Positions 48,966 through 61,700 of a DNA stretch of 64,000 nucleotides are shown in pieces. This DNA comes from Ciona savignyi (taxonomy: Eukaryota > Chordata > Ascidiacea > Phlebobranchia > Cionidae): contig CH000071.1 of NCBI GenBank assembly GCA_000149265.1, forward strand, positions 43,969 to 107,968. The letters are read 5' to 3'. The notes under the pieces are model-generated. The model saw only the letters and a list, made by a program, of their open reading frames with translations, made no database searches and had not been told where the DNA came from. Within the stretch, counting starts at the first letter, position 1; each line of letters begins with the position of its first letter. A program made the position numbers and the translations under genes.

Positions 48966-51576
48966 TCAGAACATAGTTACTTAGCAAAACACTCGACAAT
49001 AACTAAGGGAGGGTAGCACTCGTCACATTCTGACGGGCACAGAGGTCCATTAATTGGTTATACGCTATCTAAAATGTATTTAGACGAGCATTGACTAAAC
49101 CACAGTGATGTTCCATTATGAATTATGTACATTTAATGACCATTGCTGTTCATTTTGCGACAAAATATATTACGGAACCAAACAAAAAAATAAATAAAAA
49201 CACGAAACTATTTTAATAACTTGATATTGCGAATTGCTATAACCTATGCGTGTACGTTTTCGGATGTTTCATTTATTCAAACACTAAATGCGAACGTGAA
49301 TGCGTTAAAGTTAGTTAGTAATCTTAGTTAAACCTATACTCTTTGATTATACCTGCTGACCCCGTAGGCGTAGAATACACAATTCATGGTTGAACGCACC
49401 CGGTAACTCTATCGTCGGTCGATCACATGAATTTACGTCCAGTAGCTAAAAACGGTCTTGGTAACGAGCCGATAACGGGGTTGCACCCTAACCCGGTGAA
49501 AAAAGTATATACACCACGTCATTTACCTAATTCACCTGAACCCGTTGGAATAATGGGTTATATTAAAACAATACAAAGTTACAAACAATATACTGCAATA
49601 GATTGGAAACTGCTGGCAGAAAGTCAACGGAAATAATCCATGCTGACCTAAGTCCTAAAATGGAAAATTAAAATTCTTTGTCCTGGGTTTTCTGCGAGGG
49701 TCCACGGTATGTTCAACCTCTAGCAGTTTCTTAACCAATATAATTATGACTATAAATGGTTAAAGCACAAGTAGCAATACTAGGAATACAAGAGATGTTT
49801 TTTAAGTTGTCCACTATTCCTATATACACATACTTTATGTACTTACGTATTTTCAGTACACATATGTTTTAGCGTATGCAAAATGTTTGAATTTGCTAAG
49901 TGATAAATAGAGATATGATTTTCAGGATATATGACGTTACCGGTACCGTAAAATAGCTATAGATTAAAAGCAGTGGCGTGCATGATGGTGCTTTGGTAGA
50001 GTGCAGCTTAATATTGGAGCGTAGACTTGTCAGCGAAGGCGAGACAACTCTGCTACGATCAAGGCATGTATTTTTGGAAGGAATGCAGACAGCTAATAGA
50101 CAGCATGTCAAAGGTTTTGAACCCTAGTAAACTTGTCCGACATCGTTATTCTAATTAAAGTTACAACAAGGCCGTTTTACAACGTAAACTTTGAAACATT
50201 AACAACCTTACAAACAGTTTACTTGGAAGAAGAGGTGCGCTGGTTGTTGTCAGTGTCGGCTTCCACATGGAATGCAATGTTGAAAACACGATTGATGGGT
50301 ACCTCGGTCCAGTGGTTGATTTGATTGAAAATACCAGTAAGAATGTCGTACTTTCCATTACATGGTGGCCATATAGGGTAAACACATTTAAGAAATACTC
50401 TTTAAATTACTGTAACCAGCACAGGATATCTGTGCATAATATTCGATAGCTTAGCAAATACATACACAGTTTCGATGCATTATTAGTTGTCGGCCAACCT
50501 CATTAAAATCAGGTTCTTTACAACCTCATTACAATCTGGTAAATTACATTTCTTGACTATCGCCCGTATTTAAGTATTTTATGCTTTGTCTGGTATCTTT
50601 ATGAGTTGCGCATATTATTAATCAAGACAACGTTTTTTAAAATATATATTAAGAATTTTTTTATCCTTAAATTAAGATTACTAAAGTAGCCAGTTCCCCA
50701 TTTGACATAAAATGGGATAAAATGAGAGGATATTTATGTTTTATCCCCGTGAATAAGAAAAATTACCACACCGTCAATGCTTAAATTACCTCAATCCACC
50801 GTAGGGTTATCGGAGCTATTGTAGTGTACTGTATATTATGGATACATTGCTATTGCCTCGGTTTAATCCGTAAATCCAAATTTAATTTTTTAAGTGGTAC
50901 TAAACAAATATGAATAAATGTTAATCAATTGTTCAAATTAATCAAACATATCGAAGAAGGTGCCACCTAAAAATGAATGCAATTAAAATTTGAAAATAAA
51001 TGATCAAGAAATATTAAGAATGGCAGTGTGACGACTTGTGTAAAAACTTACATATACCAAAACTTTATCAAGAAAAATTACAAAGATGCATGATGAACAG
51101 TGCGTTTGTTACATATAGTGTTAAAACTTTGGTAAAATCGGGCGAACTGAAAATACGCCGTGGAATAGTGTGATATATATGTTTAAGTCTAATTAGCCCA
51201 GTGTATCTGTAGTACTCAGCCTTGCGGTATTTACTGCTAGGACACAATGTTGCTAAAATTAAGTGAAACAGATTACCTGACAGCTTTTGCATCATAAAAT
51301 GTCGTTAAATTATTGCTATTATGGTCAGAACGCAATAAAGTTAAAGCCAACATTGTTTATGTAAATGTCAGTCACTGGTTAAGACACATGCCTTTAATGC
51401 ATGTGTGGATTCAATTTAGAAAGCGTTAAAAATAGATGGACGGATAAATCGTAGCCTATCATTTTACGTAGTTTCAAGTTAGAGTGCACCTTAATGATAG
51501 TCGCGACAGCAGGCTTAAAACTGCTTTCAACGTTCTTGTAATTGCTGACGCGGGGTTTGGTTTATAAGTTTATAAC
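48966..51576. other. Intergenic region around the PC-esterase pseudogene
   Basis: Besides the pseudogene fragment there are SINE pieces: about 49490-49610 (+; 'cctgaacccgttggaataatgggtt') and 50703-50872 (-; 'ggatatttatgttttatccc'). No other coding exon recognised. Confidence 0.5.
50012..50545 (+). pseudogene. Decayed fragment of a third PC-esterase-like gene
   Basis: Closely similar at DNA level to 43190-43780 of copy 1: 'agacaactctgctacgatcaaggc', 'tggaaggaatgcagac', 'ggttgttgtcagtgtcggct', 'gattgatgggtacctcgg'. Reading through gives several stops and frameshifts (after CRQLIDSMSKVLN, and after VVDLIEN), loss of part of the conserved C-terminal block, and no first half. It is a truncated tandem duplicate of copy 1 with no coding potential left. 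Confidence 0.85.
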
Positions 51577-54229
51577 ATGTTACTGATTGTCTTGAGTCTT
51601 GACTTTGCAGCAACTAAGACGGTTGACAGGACTAGATATTCTGAGAAAATGGCAAACACTGCTTTGTCCGGACTGCTGTTACTGTCAATATTAGCTCCGA
51701 ATGGGATGTGCATGACACAGAGCAGAGATTTTGAGCAGTACACGCAAATACTGCCACGGTGTGAAAATATTTTGCAAAATCTGACCAATGGTTATTGGGC
51801 AGCCCGTTCAAAGACAGGATTGCGGTCCTCGGGTGGTGAGAACTATGAAGTTTTGTCCGGTACAATGCATAACGAACGGGAGAAATTAGACAGAGAAATG
51901 CGGAGCTTTTGGACCAGGAAGGGAATTTCCCTTGACGCTTTTTCAAGCCAAAGAACATGCGGTTATTACAGGTACATTTTTTGACATTTCGCTGCGAAGC
52001 GATATTGGTTAATAACGTACAAACGTATAAAGTTCTTTCTCTTTTGAATTGTTGTTTGTTAAAGTATTGTCAGATTTTAGAAGTTAAAGGAAACCTTGCT
52101 TATGCGTTGTATCCGGTAGCAACGAGCGGCGGGATTTTATAAAATTCGCACGGTCCCTACAATTAGTGGTTAGCAAGACTATTAAGAGAGACATCCGCAT
52201 ATTGTCTTGCTGGCAAGTCAGTTCTTGGGCTTGGCAGTAGTAGAACACTGTACGTCTAGTGTAGGGGATATGTACATAGGTTATTGTTAAACAGGTGTTT
52301 CTTTCGACCTTCACGTGGCCACGATCCACATAATTTTAAGGGATTATTCCAAAAAAAGTTACAGCATGTGATATGAAAAAGCGAACACCTCAGTACCCGA
52401 ATGTGTTGTATGTATCCCATCCCTGCAAGGTATTCTGCGAAGCTTCCAACTGGCTGAACGCCACCACCAGTACACACACACATACATATATATATATATA
52501 TGTACAATTTTAAACCAGCTGGTCACATTATATTGACTATTTAGACATCCAACCGACATTTTAGATACAAGAGAGCAAGTCCAACCAGCTACAAAGTGGG
52601 CACCTGGTGTGATCCTTCCAGCGCCACTCCCTGCTGTAGCAATAAATACTGGGGCGTATGCTTACCTTCTAACGTTTATAACTGCGATTGCCCTTCGTAA
52701 GTATACATATCTTTTAACTTTGAGCAAGGAATGACATTAACAGAAAATAGTGTTTTATCATCTAGTGTAAAATATATTGTTTACGAATATAGATACCATG
52801 GGGTGAATCTCTTTGTGCGATGCGATAGGATATTTTGTTTTATCCCTGGGATAGGAAAATTGTTATCCCTGTGATGGCTTTGGGGATTAACCAATGTGGT
52901 TTCGAACCTTAGTTCGGTAAAAAATAATACACATGTAGCCTGCAGAGAATCCGTTTTTAAGATTTTTAACATTATATATATTGTATACACTTAGGTGTGT
53001 GGATACGCGAGTATACGACCACGCCGCCCTTCGTCAGTGGGAGCCGCGCGATCAGCGTTGTCAATGGCAGCGCTATTCCCGCGACGATGCCTGTGACGTG
53101 CTGGAGTCCTCGCCGTACAAGAAGTTATATTACGTCGGGGATTCCTTCTCTAGGATAATGTATTCTTCGTTGCTTATGATGTTAACTGGTCGACCGGTGA
53201 CCGGAGCTTGGAAAAGAAAGCAATTATGCTCGGACTCGGCTGAAGCAATTATGCTCGGACTCGGCGTTTCCTAATTGGAAAGCTTGCAGGTGAAGTTACC
53301 TTAAAAGTGTTTTGTGAATTCAGTTAAAAAGTTAGTTTTTTGACCGATTCATAGAAAGAAAAAACATTTATTTTTTCACGACAATAACCGACCTACTGGT
53401 CAACGGGCATTTAACAAAAAAAATTCAAATGTTATATTTTAGTCTTTTTCTTTAATAAAAACTAAATATACATTCCGATGTAAGGATAGTTTCTTACTGA
53501 TAAAAATTGCCCCTTTACAAATTTATTAAAATAACATGTAAACTGCACAAGCGTTTTATTAGTTGCTGCGACAACTACTGTATATTTAATATATAACAAA
53601 ACAACTCAAAGGGTTGTTTTATGTATAATATATTACTTTTTGTAGAAAACAAATCGAATAAATTAAAATATAAAAAAATCTCTAGACAACTGACCGAAAG
53701 TTTCGATGATATGGAGTATCGTTCGGATCTCTGCGCCGGGAAGAACGTAACTTTTCAAGCCTACCTGAAGCGTTATTACAACACAGCTTACTCTCACGCG
53801 TTCAAACAGTTGGTGGAAGATAATGTTGGTCGGGACGGGTCTTTGATTATCGTCAGCATTGGGTTCCATGAGCAGTTTAACTTCAACGCAGTTGCTTGGA
53901 GGTTCCTTGAGCCTGCAGTGCGGATTATCAACAACTTTTACCGATATCGACCAACCGCACCAAAACGCTGGCCACAAATCATGTATTCCTTGCCCATGCG
54001 GTCAGGTTTACTGAAGCCCACCGATTTTGTCAAATATCAGCCAGAAGCTGGACTTATATTGTTCGAAAAACAAATGAGGATATATTGCAGACAACGAAAC
54101 ATAGAAGTTTTGGACTTTCAGGAATTGGGGGAAAATGTGTACAGCTATGATGGCGTTCATTATGATTTAGCAGTGAATGAAATGAAAAATCAAATTTTGC
54201 TGAACTATATTGCAGCATCAGATAAATGA
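51577..54229 (+). CDS. PC-esterase/SGNH-like secreted protein, copy 2, with frame-breaking 25-bp duplication
   Basis: Exons: 51577-51971 (start may instead be 51649, MANTALSGLLLLSIL..., a good signal peptide), 52565-52696, 52995-53289, 53686-54229. It parallels copy 1: CENILQNLTNGYWAA (copy 1 CSNILENLTSGSW), GTWCDPSSATPCCS, CVDTR, the catalytic-type YYVGDSFSRI, and the terminal YDGVHYDLAVN dyad. In exon 3 the 23-mer at 53218-53240 recurs at 53243-53265 (period 25). This shifts the frame and gives a stop at 53272-53274 (LGVS*). Removing one repeat unit would restore phase with the last exon, so the break is this duplication alone. It is either an assembly or allelic error or a recent loss of function. 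The exon 3/4 intron is absent from copy 1. Confidence 0.7.
52471..52501. repeat. CA/TA dinucleotide microsatellite
   Basis: An acacacacacat run followed by tatatatatat in the first intron of PC-esterase copy 2. A simple repeat. Confidence 0.9.
52822..52930 (-). repeat. Truncated SINE copy in a PC-esterase copy 2 intron
   Basis: Tail-like 'ggatattttgttttatccc' and head-side 'ggtttcgaaccttagttcgg' survive with the middle deleted. It lies between exons 2 and 3 of copy 2. Confidence 0.5.
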
Positions 54230-54439
54230 ACAAACTGTGTTTATTGGGCGCAACCTATACTGATAAGCGTTTAACGTGTGCATTTATTTGCGATTTATAA
54301 GCAATTTTATTTTAATACAACAGGATTATTTATTATAAAATGTTTCAAATGTGATTACTTTTTTAAGTTATGTAAATTTCGAATCAGACCAGAGATCCCG
54401 GTCATGCAACCACTTGGTTCGAAATTTTTATGGAACGTT
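54230..54439. other. Short gene-free stretch after PC-esterase copy 2
   Basis: 3' UTR or intergenic sequence. No clear AATAAA close to the stop, and no feature recognised. Confidence 0.4.
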
Positions 54440-55267
54440 TTTAGCCCAGTGGGTTAGTACGTCGTCTTTCAGTCGAAAGGTTTTGGGTACAAAACTGGCC
54501 ACAAGCAAGTCGGTTGTGTCGTTGAGTAAGGCACTAAGCGGTCATTACCCAAACCCAGTCAATTAATGGGTTATACTAAATCAGGGGTCGGCAACCTACG
54601 GCCCACGGGCCGGATCCGGCCCGCCAAGAAAAATCATCCGGCCCGAGACATCTAACTGAAGTATTATAGAATACGGCTCACTGTGTCATCTGCAATCTTA
54701 GATTTTGATGAAATTTAACAATCTATGCGGCAATAATAAAAAAATGCGCCTGACCGTGTCTATTGAGAATGTGTGCGTGCAGACAAAAAATGCTTTAAGA
54801 GAAAGCAATAAGTGTGTGTGTTTGTTGGCATGCGCATTAGTGAGAGTAGAAGCAATCCAATTGTAATATTATGACATTATGACGTCATGACACATATTAC
54901 GACATGAACATTATGACACAACATACATCGTTTTTGCTATTTCATATGTGTTTGTATCGTGTTCTTTACTAACTAAAGTCCTGTACGATAGATAATACTA
55001 GGTAGTAAACATATATTTTTCTAATTGATTTTGCAATCTTGAAATCCTGAAAGATGTGGAGTTGAGAAATTTATTACGGCCCGCCGCGGTCATGTTAAGT
55101 TTGGTTTTGGTCCGCGACTATGAAAAGGTTGCCGACCCCTGTACTAAATTGTAAGAACGCAGTCTAGGCTATTAATCGTACCCAATACATTGCATTAACT
55201 CCAGTATCCCGTGATAACGCGGCTTTCGTTTTCTCATTCACGGTGATAAGCATGAAAATCCTATCAC
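54440..55267 (+). repeat. SINE copy split by a hAT-like MITE
   Basis: Head 'tagcccagtgggttagtacg' with 'cagtcgaaaggttttgggta', then 'agtcggttgtgtcgttgagt' up to 'atgggttatactaaat' at 54581. The SINE resumes after the MITE at 55150 with 'tgtaagaacgcag...' and ends near 'ggtgataagcatgaaaatcc'. The interruption proves the SINE is older than the MITE insertion. Confidence 0.8.
54582..55141. mobile_element. hAT-like MITE, 560 bp, inserted in the SINE
   Basis: Ends CAGGGGTCGGCAACCTACGG and AAAAGGTTGCCGACCCCTG are inverted copies. An exact 8-bp target duplication, tactaaat, flanks it (54574-54581 and 55142-55149). The subterminal 'ggcccacgggccggatccgg'/'acggcccgccgcggtc' motifs match the widespread CAGGGGTCGGCAACC type of hAT-derived elements. 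No coding capacity. Confidence 0.92.
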
Positions 55268-55787
55268 TTCTTACGTTTAAATTTTTGAAAACTCTGCATA
55301 TAAGTGACACGAGAAGAGCATTGTTTAATTTATAATTGGTAAAGTTTTCTCATTGCACTGAACTGTATTATTTAAAGTGCATTCCGCCAATTCTAACTTC
55401 ATACAAATGCCAAATTACCTACCTCGTAAAAATATTTTTTATATTTTTTTTTTACATTTAAGAACGTGAAAATCGTTAAACCCTGCGCGTCAGAGTTTAA
55501 TAGCGCCACCAGTTTTCAATTCTTGCTTTTGCCATAAAATCAGTTGAAGATGTTAGTACAGTGACGTCTATGACGTGGCGTGTTCAATATGTAATGTTTA
55601 ATTTGAAGGTGCTTTTTGAATAACGAATTATTTTATTTAATTATGCAGCAACGGGGCTTAGGTAAATTTTAGTGTATACTAAAAGTACCGAAAATTGAAG
55701 CAAATATATTTCGTACTGAACGAAACCAAGACCGCAAAGCGGATATTTTGTTTATATTCAGCTGTTACTCCGCTATAGCTGTTAAAA

Positions 55788-58700
55788 ATGAAGCACTTCT
55801 TTGAATTTTTATGTTTATTCTCATTATTTTCCTACATTGCTGCAGACGAAGATTCACACATAGTAAGGAATGTGGTTTTAATATGTTTCTTGCATAGCCT
55901 AGTCCTTATAATTTTACGGCATGCTTGGCTTGTGGCAAAGGGTAGGGTACAATACGTTACTATACGGGAGGAAAATTTATGAGTTTTAGCCATTTGCAGC
56001 CAAAATTTGAATTACAGACTTCTAGCTAACTTCTTAATTACAATTTTCACTCCCTGCACTGAAGAGATATGTTGTGTTTAAATCTAATATTCATGAACCA
56101 TTTCCTTAATGTTTAATATGTCACATGTCACCTATAAATTGGAGATTATGTTGGGTTCTACTAAATTAAAGGAACGTGTGTGGTGTGTATCATATACAAC
56201 ATACTGCAATAGCTCCAGTAACCTGACGGCGCGAGGTGATCTGACGATTGCCTGTGTGTTTTTCCATTGGTTTTCCCATTCACAGGGTTAAACATGAAAA
56301 CATCCTAACTTATTTTATATCATAGTACGAATATAATGTTTTCTTGGAGACTTAATATTACATAGGCCACCCCATTATATCTATATTGTTATATGGTTTT
56401 AAATTAATCTTTTCACAGTATAAAGATGACGAAGATGTATTGTTATGGATGAACACAGTTGGACCATATCATAATAGACAAGAAACATATGAATATTTCA
56501 GGTAATTAGCGCTTTTGCTACATTTTAGCAGTGTTACCTTACCATGCATATAGGATATTTATGTTTATCCCCTTGAATGGGAAAACCAAGGGGGTCAACA
56601 CACGGCAATCGTCGACCGTCGGGTTACCGGAGCTATTGCAGTGTGTTGTGTATGATTTACATGTTCCTTCAATTTGCTAGAACCCATTAATCTGCTGGGT
56701 TCAGGCAATATCCGTTAGGTGCCTTGTCCAAGGACACAACAATCAGTTTCGAACATTAAAACTTTCGGTTAAAAGGTGCATCAGTAAACCACCAGACTAA
56801 CCGGTCAGACATATATATTACACATGTGCATCATCAGTAAATGCTGTGCATTCAGTTGTAATGGCTTATTTGTTCTTATAAATTGTTTGTTCAATTCCAT
56901 GAACACATCTGTACACTCTCACTCAGTGTGTACTAGAATAGGATATTGAGTTCATCAAATAAACCACTGTATCTAGGCAGCAACTTCTAAAAGAGTCTTG
57001 CACAATCCTCCTGGTTATCTAGTTTCGAACTCACAGTTTTACGGAATGTTTTTTCTTTTAATGTTACAAAACGAAAATAACTTGTTAGACACTGGTTGGT
57101 ACAATAGCTGCATATTAGCATAATTTGCAATTAAGGTGTAAAATCTGTAATATAATATTAATATGATGATAGGATATAAAAGTATAATTTTAGAATTCTT
57201 AAGTTATAAAAGGGAAGAAAGGCAAGGAGAAAACTGCAAACTTAAAAAGATTGCTTGTAAATACAGGGTGGCATTAGGGATGCACAAACTAGAATATCGA
57301 ATCTTTCGGATTCGAATCCTTTGGGATTCGAATCCAAATATTACGTTTATTTCGAATAATTGGATTCGAAATAATTAGGGCTGTGCAAGAACCCAGATTC
57401 TTATAACCGTTAACCGATGTTTTGCCTAGTGTTCTCTCTCGCTAGTACTTAGTAATGGGAAGAACATGGGAAAAAACGCGCGCGAGAGTGCGTCAGTGGT
57501 CCTGTATTGAATCTAGGTCAACGTAACCCTAGGTCAAACCGCCGATCAAAGCAATAAACACCGCTACGAAACTTAGAAAAGCGGCGCTGCGGTTAACAAC
57601 GCCAAGACCTATAAAATCATACCAAGTAGATACGATCTTGAGGGCTCGATCATTACTGGTACCATCACTTAGGCCTACTACAACTGCGCGGTCTTTAAAA
57701 AATAACAACCACCATATAACTTATATTGTTATCATGCGCTGTTGTAGGCGTGAAAAACGAACACAGTCGGTTAACCATTTTCCTATTTTATTGGTTAACC
57801 GTTAACCAATGCACAGCCCTAGAAATAATATATACACATTAAAAAAACAATAATTGCATGGATTTCCTTTTTAATTTCCATTGTACATATTGCAGCAGCG
57901 TTGATTACAACGGATATTATAAGTATGTAATCACACTGGCCAAAGAGGTGATCAGCGGAAGCAGGAATTTTTGACGATCTTGCCACTTTACCTCGAGTTT
58001 GCTTTTTAATATAGAATAGGATTCGATATTCTGGATTCGAAATAACTATTCTAGAATACCAAGGTATTCTAGTTTGTGCATCCCTAGGTGGCATCATAAT
58101 AAATAATATATAAACTTGTCATTTTTTTACTTATATCGTAGCCTGTTGGAGTTTTAAATGACAGCAGTTTCAAAAGCTTAGCTTATCTTAACAAAGTTGT
58201 TAATTCTGTTATTTTTTGCTTTATTTCAACCGGGTTGAAATTTTAAAGGTAATGTCACACCACTATCCCATTTTTCAGAAAAAAATCAACACCTATGCTC
58301 AGTGCTGAAAAAACATGGTTGCACATAAGCACTGCAGCTTTGCTACTTTGACATAAATGATAAGATGTAAAAACTTACACAAAAAATAACCTGTGATCTT
58401 GCTATTGTGATATTAACATTTGGGTTGCCTTGGGGCCATTTTTCTTAAACTTTGAAAGTAATTTTAAAGTTTTCTTTCTTTGTTTTGTATACAATTTATT
58501 TTCGATAAGGGGACGGTACTAAACATCTCTTCTTTTCAGACTTCCTTTCTGCAAGGGTGAAAAGGTGAGCTTGATAGACCGGCATCATGAAAATCTTGGG
58601 GATGCTCTTCAAGGAGTCGAATTAAAACACAGCGGATTGGACATTAAGTTTAGAAGTATGAACGGCATTTTGAATTTGTGTACAAACTTAGGTAGTAAAA

Positions 58701-61700
58701 TGTAAAAGTTATTTCGACAATTTCCATATTTTTGGTAAAAAAAAATATGGCAGTCCAATATGTGCAAAATGCACCCTTGGCACCTATGAAATAAAGACTT
58801 TTGGGTCATTCCATTATATTTTTAACAGCCCGTACATCGTACCTCTCAGATTTTGCTAAGATTTTCAGACAATGTACCAACACCTAGAAAAATGATTAGG
58901 ACAAAATTTGAGGTCGCAACTCCCAGCGGATCAAAAGTTACGGCAGGATGAAAAACTGGCCACACGAAGGCTTATTGTTGTTGAGCACGCCTACTTACAA
59001 CTTTTAATTGCCGATATCTCGAAAAGTAAACCATGTGGAAAGCTGAAAATTTGTTTTAAGGTATTTAAATGTATGAGGAAGCTGAATTTCACATCCAATT
59101 TATCCTCAGGGCATTATAAAATAGTCAAAATCAGGTTTTAAAATTATTTTCACCACCCCGACGCTAGAGGGGGTAGCTCCTGTATGCAAGACCGTTTTGA
59201 GATGCTATCTTTTTTAAAAGTTAGAAGAAGCTTAAATCTTTAAGCAGTTCAAAAATTTGCTTTGCCAACTTTAAAATAACTTTTTGAGACCAAATTTCCC
59301 AAGTGCACATTTTTCGCCCTCCCCCCTTCCAAAAAAATGTGTTTTAATAAATAAATTTAGGTTTAATATAGTCTAAAGTAGCAGAGCATCTAAATAATTC
59401 AAGTTTTTTACTAATCATATAGAAAAATAATAACTAGGTCAGGTTAAGTCCCAGCAGGGTCACAAATAGCAAGGAATCAAGAATGTACACCCTCCCTCAG
59501 TGTCCAAACTGCCCGGGCTTTGAAGTTTTACGTCAACATCTTTATGAATCTTACAACGATTACGAAAGAGAGGACTTGATTCTTTACCAACAGTGGAACT
59601 GAAAAGAATGGTCAATAACAGTAGACCATTCTGCTAGCAGTAATGATTTTATTAATCTTCTTGCAAATTCTATTGACGGGTTGACAGCGCACCGCACTAT
59701 TGCATTGCCAGGTGCCAGGGAAAGTATTCAAAATACAGAAAAGAAAATTTACCTGAGAACAATCTAATTGTTTGTATTAGTTTTGCAGAAAATTGTAAGT
59801 TCACAGTACTGGATGAAATTCAAAGATTTCATTGGAACACCAGCCAATGAACAATCCACCCTGTTGTTGTATATTACAAAGATGGTTAACATCTCCACTC
59901 TCACTCATTTTGTTTTATATCAGACGACCTTAATCATGATACTGGTTTTGTGTATGAGCGGCAAAAGCCACTGGGTCTGTGATCCGAATCAAAAACACAA
60001 ATATGCAAAAAATTTAGTACTTTTCTGATGGATATGCAGGACAGTATAAAAACTGCATCAACATTATAAATCTTTGTTTCCACTTTTCCGATTTTAATGT
60101 TAATGACTACTTCGTATAGAAAATCTCCATGTAAGGGTATTGGAGAAACGGTTAAGCGGCTGTTAACCCGTTCAAGCCTGCAAATAAAAACTGACAGTAA
60201 GCCAATTCTTACCGCTGCTGCAATTTTTAAGTACTGTAACGCAAATATAAAATAAAAAATGTTCAATTTTATCCTGAAAGACTCAATAGTATAGAAAAAA
60301 GAACTTCTAGAGCAGTGCTATGCTCTGCGGGAAAAAATCAATGGCCTAAGTTTTCACTATTTTGTTCCAATGGCTTTTAACTGTGTGGGTTACAAATGAG
60401 TTATTGAGGATGAAGAATTAACTGGAATCTACTCATTTTTTGACAATGAAGCTGTTCCAGAAGTCAAAGTGATGGATTATATAGCATGCTGCTATGACAA
60501 CTGCTGATGGTTTGGTCTTGTACAAGAGTTGGACAAAGGCAATGAAGATGTGAACAAAAAGTTTTGCATCCACATGGACTATCTATCACTCTTTGTTGGC
60601 CACAGAAGAATGACATTTGCTGAGTACCCAAACAACAAATTCTTAAAACCACCATCAAATACAACTGGCAGGAACTTTGAAGAAGAAATACAAATAGTTG
60701 CAGAAAAGTTTTGAAATCGGAAGCCACATAAACAGCTTTGAACCATATTATGATTGTATCATTGCTATTAGTACTGTTATACGTAGTGTTAAATTGTACC
60801 GCCATTGTCATACATAATTTACTTTTTGTGATTCTTAAGAAGGGTCTGGTGTTGTGTGTTGTTTACAAAATAAAATATTTTCTGTAAAATGTTCAGGTTT
60901 GCCTCAAGTTTTTTTAAAGACATTTGATGTGGGAAAAGTGTGGTTCTAAAAAATGTTTTAAAATTAAAATTGCAAGTTTTGCACATTTATAAGGTAAATA
61001 AAAGGTATTTAGCTGCTCTCTGATACTTTAGACTGTAGAAAACCATATTATATTTGTTAAAACACATTTTTTGGAATGGGGGTGGGGCGAAAAATGTGCA
61101 CTTGGGAAACTTGGCCTCAAAAAGTTATTTTAAAGTTGGCAAAGCTAATTTTTAAACTGCTTAAAGATTTAAGCTTCTTCTAACTATTAAAAAAGATTGC
61201 ATCTCAAAACGGTCTTGCATACAGGAGCTACCCCCTCTAGCGTCAGGGTGGTGAAAATAAATTTAAAACCTGATTTTGACTATTTTATAATGCCTTGAGG
61301 ATAAATTGGATGTGAAATTCAGCTTCCTCATACATTTAAATACCTTAAAACAAATTTTCAGCTTTCCACATGGTTTACTTTTCGAGATATCGGCAATTAA
61401 AAGTTGTAAGTAGGCATGCTCACCAACAATAAGCCCTCGTGTGGCCGGTTTTTTCATCCTGCCGTAACCTTTGAACCGCTAGGAGTTGCGACCTCAAATT
61501 TTGTCCTTATCATTTTTTTATGTGTTGCTACATTGTCTGAAAATCTTAGCAAAATCTGAGAGGTACGATGTACTTTTCAACTTTTTTTTGCTCAATTATA
61601 ATGGAATGACCCTTTTGCTAACTAAATTAGTACAGTGTACAACAGCAATTACACATAACTGTATGATGTGATATGCTAATTGCACACAATATATGACGAC

